Assembly (NCBI GenBank): GCA_002338145.1
Contig: DDHP01000004.1
Coordinates: 11,788-19,526 of the forward strand
DNA length: 7,739 nucleotides
DNA from: Deferribacteraceae bacterium UBA1873
Lineage (GTDB): Bacteria > Chrysiogenota > Deferribacteres > Deferribacterales > Flexistipitaceae
Direction: 5' to 3'
This document shows, piece by piece, positions 5,286 to 7,739 of this stretch; positions within the stretch are counted from its first letter, which is position 1; each line of letters starts with the position of its first letter. The notes below the pieces were generated by a model. It did not search any database, was not told where the DNA came from, and saw nothing but the letters and a program-made list of their open reading frames with translations. Made by a program: the position numbers and the translations under genes.

Positions 5286-6650
5286 CTAATCTACAGTCTG
5301 AGATAATTTAATTATTTTTATATCTCTTTGATTATTTGTATAGGACTCAAAAATGATTTCTTCACCGTCAGGTGACCATGAGGGATAAAAGGCGAATCCG
5401 CCATCTGTTACTTTTGTATTTTTCTCCGATTCAAGGTCATAAATCCTGATGGCTGAAGTACCGTCAGCCTCCCATGACCAATATGCTATTTTATCGGCCA
5501 CGGGAGAAAAGACGGCTCCCCTGTCTCCTAAAGTATTTTCAGACAGCATTACTGGATAAGCTACCGTTTTATCCTCTTTAAGGACAACATCAGAATAAAC
5601 AGCTGCATAAGTTATCAAAGGATTGCCGTCAATATATCTGACGATTTCCGCTGTGTACGCAATGCCAGTTCCATCCGGACGCCAGTCGCTCATTTGGATA
5701 GATTGAACGCCTTCCCAATGATAAATTTTTTCAAGCTCCCCATTATTTTTATCAAATTGGATAAAATTTTGTGTTGTCAAATTATAATCTCCTGATACAG
5801 GCGCAGTTTTGTAAGCTATTATTGTACCGTCCGGACTCCATTGTGGGTTCGTATCCATATTTTCAGAGGTTGTAAGACGTATAGGGCTGCCACCTTCTGA
5901 TGAGATTACAAAAATATCCCAATTATTATCATTCTTTTGAGAATATGCTATCCATTTCTCGTCAGGGCTCAACTCAGGTCTGTCTATGATATTTTCAGAA
6001 GAGATGATTTCGATAGCAGTATCACTGTTTAAATCCAGCACTTTGATGTTAAAGGATGGGCTTGTTTCGTCATAGGTTGAATACACGACACTATTCCCGT
6101 TTTTACTGACATCATAGTAGACAACGTCACCGTTTTCGTTGGTTAGCTGTCTCTTATTATTCCCCATTGAATCCATTACCCACAACTGATAGCTTCCCGA
6201 TCTGTCTGAAAGCCAAAAAATATCATTCTCAGTGCTCCAAACCGGTAATATATCATCAGCACTGTCAAATGTAAGGCTTGTCACTGAAATCCCTTCATTC
6301 AAAATTTTTGTTAAAGGAATATCCTCACCTCCGGCTATCGCGGGATAATCCAGACGGTGGCAAGACAGGCAGCTTTCATTGTTTTCAACGGGCAGGATTA
6401 GTCTTGTCGGAAGCGCTAATCTCTTAGAATAGTCGTAAATAAAGTCATTCGTATCATTATTATATGAGCTTCTCTTAAAAATAAAGTTAGTTCCGAAGCT
6501 TTCGTATAGAGACCCTGTTGGCCCGCTTGTTTTATCTGACATCAAATATTCGTACATATCAGGGCTAAGATTTGTTTCCACTGCTACAGCATGATTTATG
6601 TTAAACGCATAAATAAATATTAAAATAATTTCCGGTATATATCTTTTCAT
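5286..6650 (-). CDS. Exported monoheme TolB-like beta-propeller protein
   Basis: A 454-residue secreted protein of the PD40/TolB-like propeller type. Residues 1-23 form a signal peptide (MKRY, hydrophobic core IILIFIYAF, then a likely cut near NHAVAVE). Residues 24-90 are a non-repetitive N-terminal region. CLSCH at 94-98 is a single c-type heme attachment motif, and its two cysteines are the only ones in the protein. Seven propeller repeats follow, starting near 136, 178, 225, 269, 321, 379 and 423. Several carry the PxxSPDGxxIAY signature (269-280, 423-434), with variants at 226-236, 322-332 and 380-390. The start has a strong Shine-Dalgarno (AGGAGGT) 8 nt upstream. The gene lies 13 nt after another CxxCH gene and ends before a hairpin. 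It is not canonical TolB, which lacks heme and occurs with the tolQRA/pal genes. Hydrazine-synthase-alpha-like proteins also combine propeller and heme, but no evidence here assigns that activity. It is probably a periplasmic or surface electron-transfer or sensing protein. Confidence 0.85.
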   Translation of the reverse strand: MKRYIPEIILIFIYAFNINHAVAVETNLSPDMYEYLMSDKTSGPTGSLYESFGTNFIFKRSSYNNDTNDFIYDYSKRLALPTRLILPVENNESCLSCHRLDYPAIAGGEDIPLTKILNEGISVTSLTFDSADDILPVWSTENDIFWLSDRSGSYQLWVMDSMGNNKRQLTNENGDVVYYDVSKNGNSVVYSTYDETSPSFNIKVLDLNSDTAIEIISSENIIDRPELSPDEKWIAYSQKNDNNWDIFVISSEGGSPIRLTTSENMDTNPQWSPDGTIIAYKTAPVSGDYNLTTQNFIQFDKNNGELEKIYHWEGVQSIQMSDWRPDGTGIAYTAEIVRYIDGNPLITYAAVYSDVVLKEDKTVAYPVMLSENTLGDRGAVFSPVADKIAYWSWEADGTSAIRIYDLESEKNTKVTDGGFAFYPSWSPDGEEIIFESYTNNQRDIKIIKLSQTVD

Positions 6651-6658
6651 TGTTTATT

Positions 6659-6665
6659 ACCTCCT
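6659..6665 (-). promoter_or_regulatory. Strong Shine-Dalgarno overlapping a stop codon
   Basis: On the minus strand the TAG stop of the upstream heme gene runs into the ribosome site (TAGGAGGT), 8 nt before the propeller-gene ATG. The near-perfect AGGAGGT fixes the start at 6650. The overlap places the two genes in one operon, with a terminating ribosome able to re-initiate. Confidence 0.85.
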
Positions 6666-7739
6666 AATAAATCACTTCTTCAAGACCTGATCCCATATTG
6701 GGTACCACTTTCATATAAACGTTAAGAGCCCCTTCTGTCAGTGTTTCCCGCCCCTGATTAAAACTTTGCTCCTTAACGATTATTTTATAAAGTTTGTTAA
6801 GTCTTAGTGCCCTTTCTCTGGAAGGATACAGTAAAACAGTAATGTCATCTTCCAGTCGGCTAAGCATATCCTGGTTTAATTCCCCGTTCTCAGTAAAAAA
6901 TTTTTCTCTGACCTCTTCATTCTCCCGAAATTCATCTCCATAACCGTTCTGTTTTAAATAAAAAGCATACTCCTTAACCTCACCAAAGTTTTCATAATAT
7001 ACAGTTTGATCATCAACACCTTGCAGCCCCAGTTGGGTCCAGTGCTTCCATCCATTATTATTTTCAAATTTTCTTGGAAATGCGAATGTTCCATCACTGA
7101 TAGCACCTATATTGGAATGGCATCCGGCGCAATAAACTGTTTCTTCTTTTGTTTGAGGTCTTAATTCGCCATTTATATCTTCAATAAAACCCTGCAATAC
7201 CCATCCCCGTTCAGTATAAATACCTGTTGAAAAATCACCGAAAAAAATGTCTATCGAGGATTCATCTTTATCTGCATCTTCAAATTGATCCTGGTTGTAA
7301 AGATCCTGAAGTTTCTCTGCAGAAAGATATTTAACCTTTTTCATGTAGCGTAATTCTTTAAAACGTTCTGCCATTGAAGGAGTATCCGAGGCATCATTCC
7401 AGTCTATATAACGAAGAGAATGAAGAAACTCAGTGTTTTTGGGATATAACCCGGAATTGAAGAAAATCTGTCCGGATTTTTCCATTTTCCCAGCTGCTCC
7501 TGCAAAATGTAATGTGCAATTTTTTAGAGAAGTCCAGTTTATTTTTTCAGCTGTCTGAATACTACCATTACCATCCAAATCACAGTCTGTGAGCTGTTCA
7601 TTTATTGATTCTGTATTTATGGATTTCTGTTTAATCATTGCTTCAACTATAGCCAGGTTATATTTATAAACATCAGTGTTAAGTTTTTGGTTTGCATCTA
7701 TTCTGAAACTTTTTGGTAATCTTATGAGTACATCATCGA
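6664..7739 (-). CDS. EF-hand monoheme c-type protein, 5' end missing
   Basis: The visible part is 357 residues. An ATG lies at 7638, but the frame is open to the window end and 33 preceding codons (including IRLPKSFRIDANQ and YKYNLAIVEA) read as ordinary protein, so the start and any signal peptide lie outside. Counted from that ATG, residues 20-31 (DLDGNGSIQTAE) are a perfect 12-residue EF-hand calcium loop with ligands at D20, D22, N24, S26 and E31. CAGCH at 170-174 is one c-type heme site. FLHSLRYIDW (71-80) and ERFKELRYMKK (91-101) are aromatic/basic segments in the middle domain. A second Asp-rich stretch, DADKDESSID (121-130), resembles a worn calcium loop. The C-terminal 150 residues are mixed alpha/beta, with no further heme motif. 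It lies 13 nt upstream of the propeller heme gene on the same strand. I do not recognise a named family. A periplasmic or surface location is inferred from heme attachment and the calcium loop. Confidence 0.8.
   Translation of the reverse strand, partial: DDVLIRLPKSFRIDANQKLNTDVYKYNLAIVEAMIKQKSINTESINEQLTDCDLDGNGSIQTAEKINWTSLKNCTLHFAGAAGKMEKSGQIFFNSGLYPKNTEFLHSLRYIDWNDASDTPSMAERFKELRYMKKVKYLSAEKLQDLYNQDQFEDADKDESSIDIFFGDFSTGIYTERGWVLQGFIEDINGELRPQTKEETVYCAGCHSNIGAISDGTFAFPRKFENNNGWKHWTQLGLQGVDDQTVYYENFGEVKEYAFYLKQNGYGDEFRENEEVREKFFTENGELNQDMLSRLEDDITVLLYPSRERALRLNKLYKIIVKEQSFNQGRETLTEGALNVYMKVVPNMGSGLEEVIY

Noticed and set aside
5286..6650. Calling the propeller protein TolB of the Tol-Pal system
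   Set aside because: It carries a heme motif and an extra N-terminal region, has more repeats than the six-bladed TolB propeller, and has no tolQRA or pal neighbours.
7636..7638. ATG at 7638 (minus) as the start of the EF-hand heme gene
   Set aside because: The frame continues without a stop for 33 codons to the window end, no ribosome site precedes the ATG, and a c-heme protein needs a signal peptide that is not found after this ATG.

Overview
This is an AT-rich bacterial window with dense, mostly overlapping genes in two convergent groups. It contains no RNA genes, no CRISPR array and no recognisable mobile element. Monoheme c-type proteins, a SixA/CHAD gene pair and AT-rich codon use suggest an anaerobic or microaerophilic Gram-negative respirer. 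I would guess Deferribacterota or a Geobacter-like lineage, but nothing here proves the taxon.

Positions 1-2378 (+) hold three tightly packed genes: a GNAT-family acyltransferase whose 5' end lies outside the window, a DUF2334 / polysaccharide-deacetylase-like protein, and a polytopic membrane protein of the UPF0104 / LPG_synthase_TM family. The gap between the first two genes is 1 nt, and the second overlaps the third by 17 nt. Together they look like a small envelope-lipid or glycolipid modification cassette that deacetylates, re-acylates and translocates or transfers a product.

After an 86-nt AT-rich gap comes a second (+) unit, 2465-5171: a SixA-type phosphohistidine phosphatase, a CHAD protein with a degenerate CYTH-like N-terminal domain, and an orphan ParA-type ATPase. 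Both junctions are 4-nt ATGA overlaps. CHAD proteins are known to bind polyphosphate granules, and ParA ATPases position cellular cargo. This operon is therefore a candidate phosphate or polyphosphate system with its own positioning ATPase, and it is the most interesting part of the window.

Positions 5172-5285 form the spacer between the convergent groups and contain a strong hairpin that fits a shared terminator. On the minus strand, 7739-5286, two genes 13 nt apart encode CxxCH (c-heme) proteins. The upstream one has a perfect EF-hand loop and is cut by the window end. The downstream one has a signal peptide, one heme site and a seven-repeat TolB/PD40-type beta-propeller. They probably form an exported Ca-binding and heme-binding pair of unknown function.

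Two apparent start codons are internal: the ATG at 22 (+) and the ATG at 7638 (-). In both cases the reading frame is open to the window edge and the residues beyond the ATG continue the protein.
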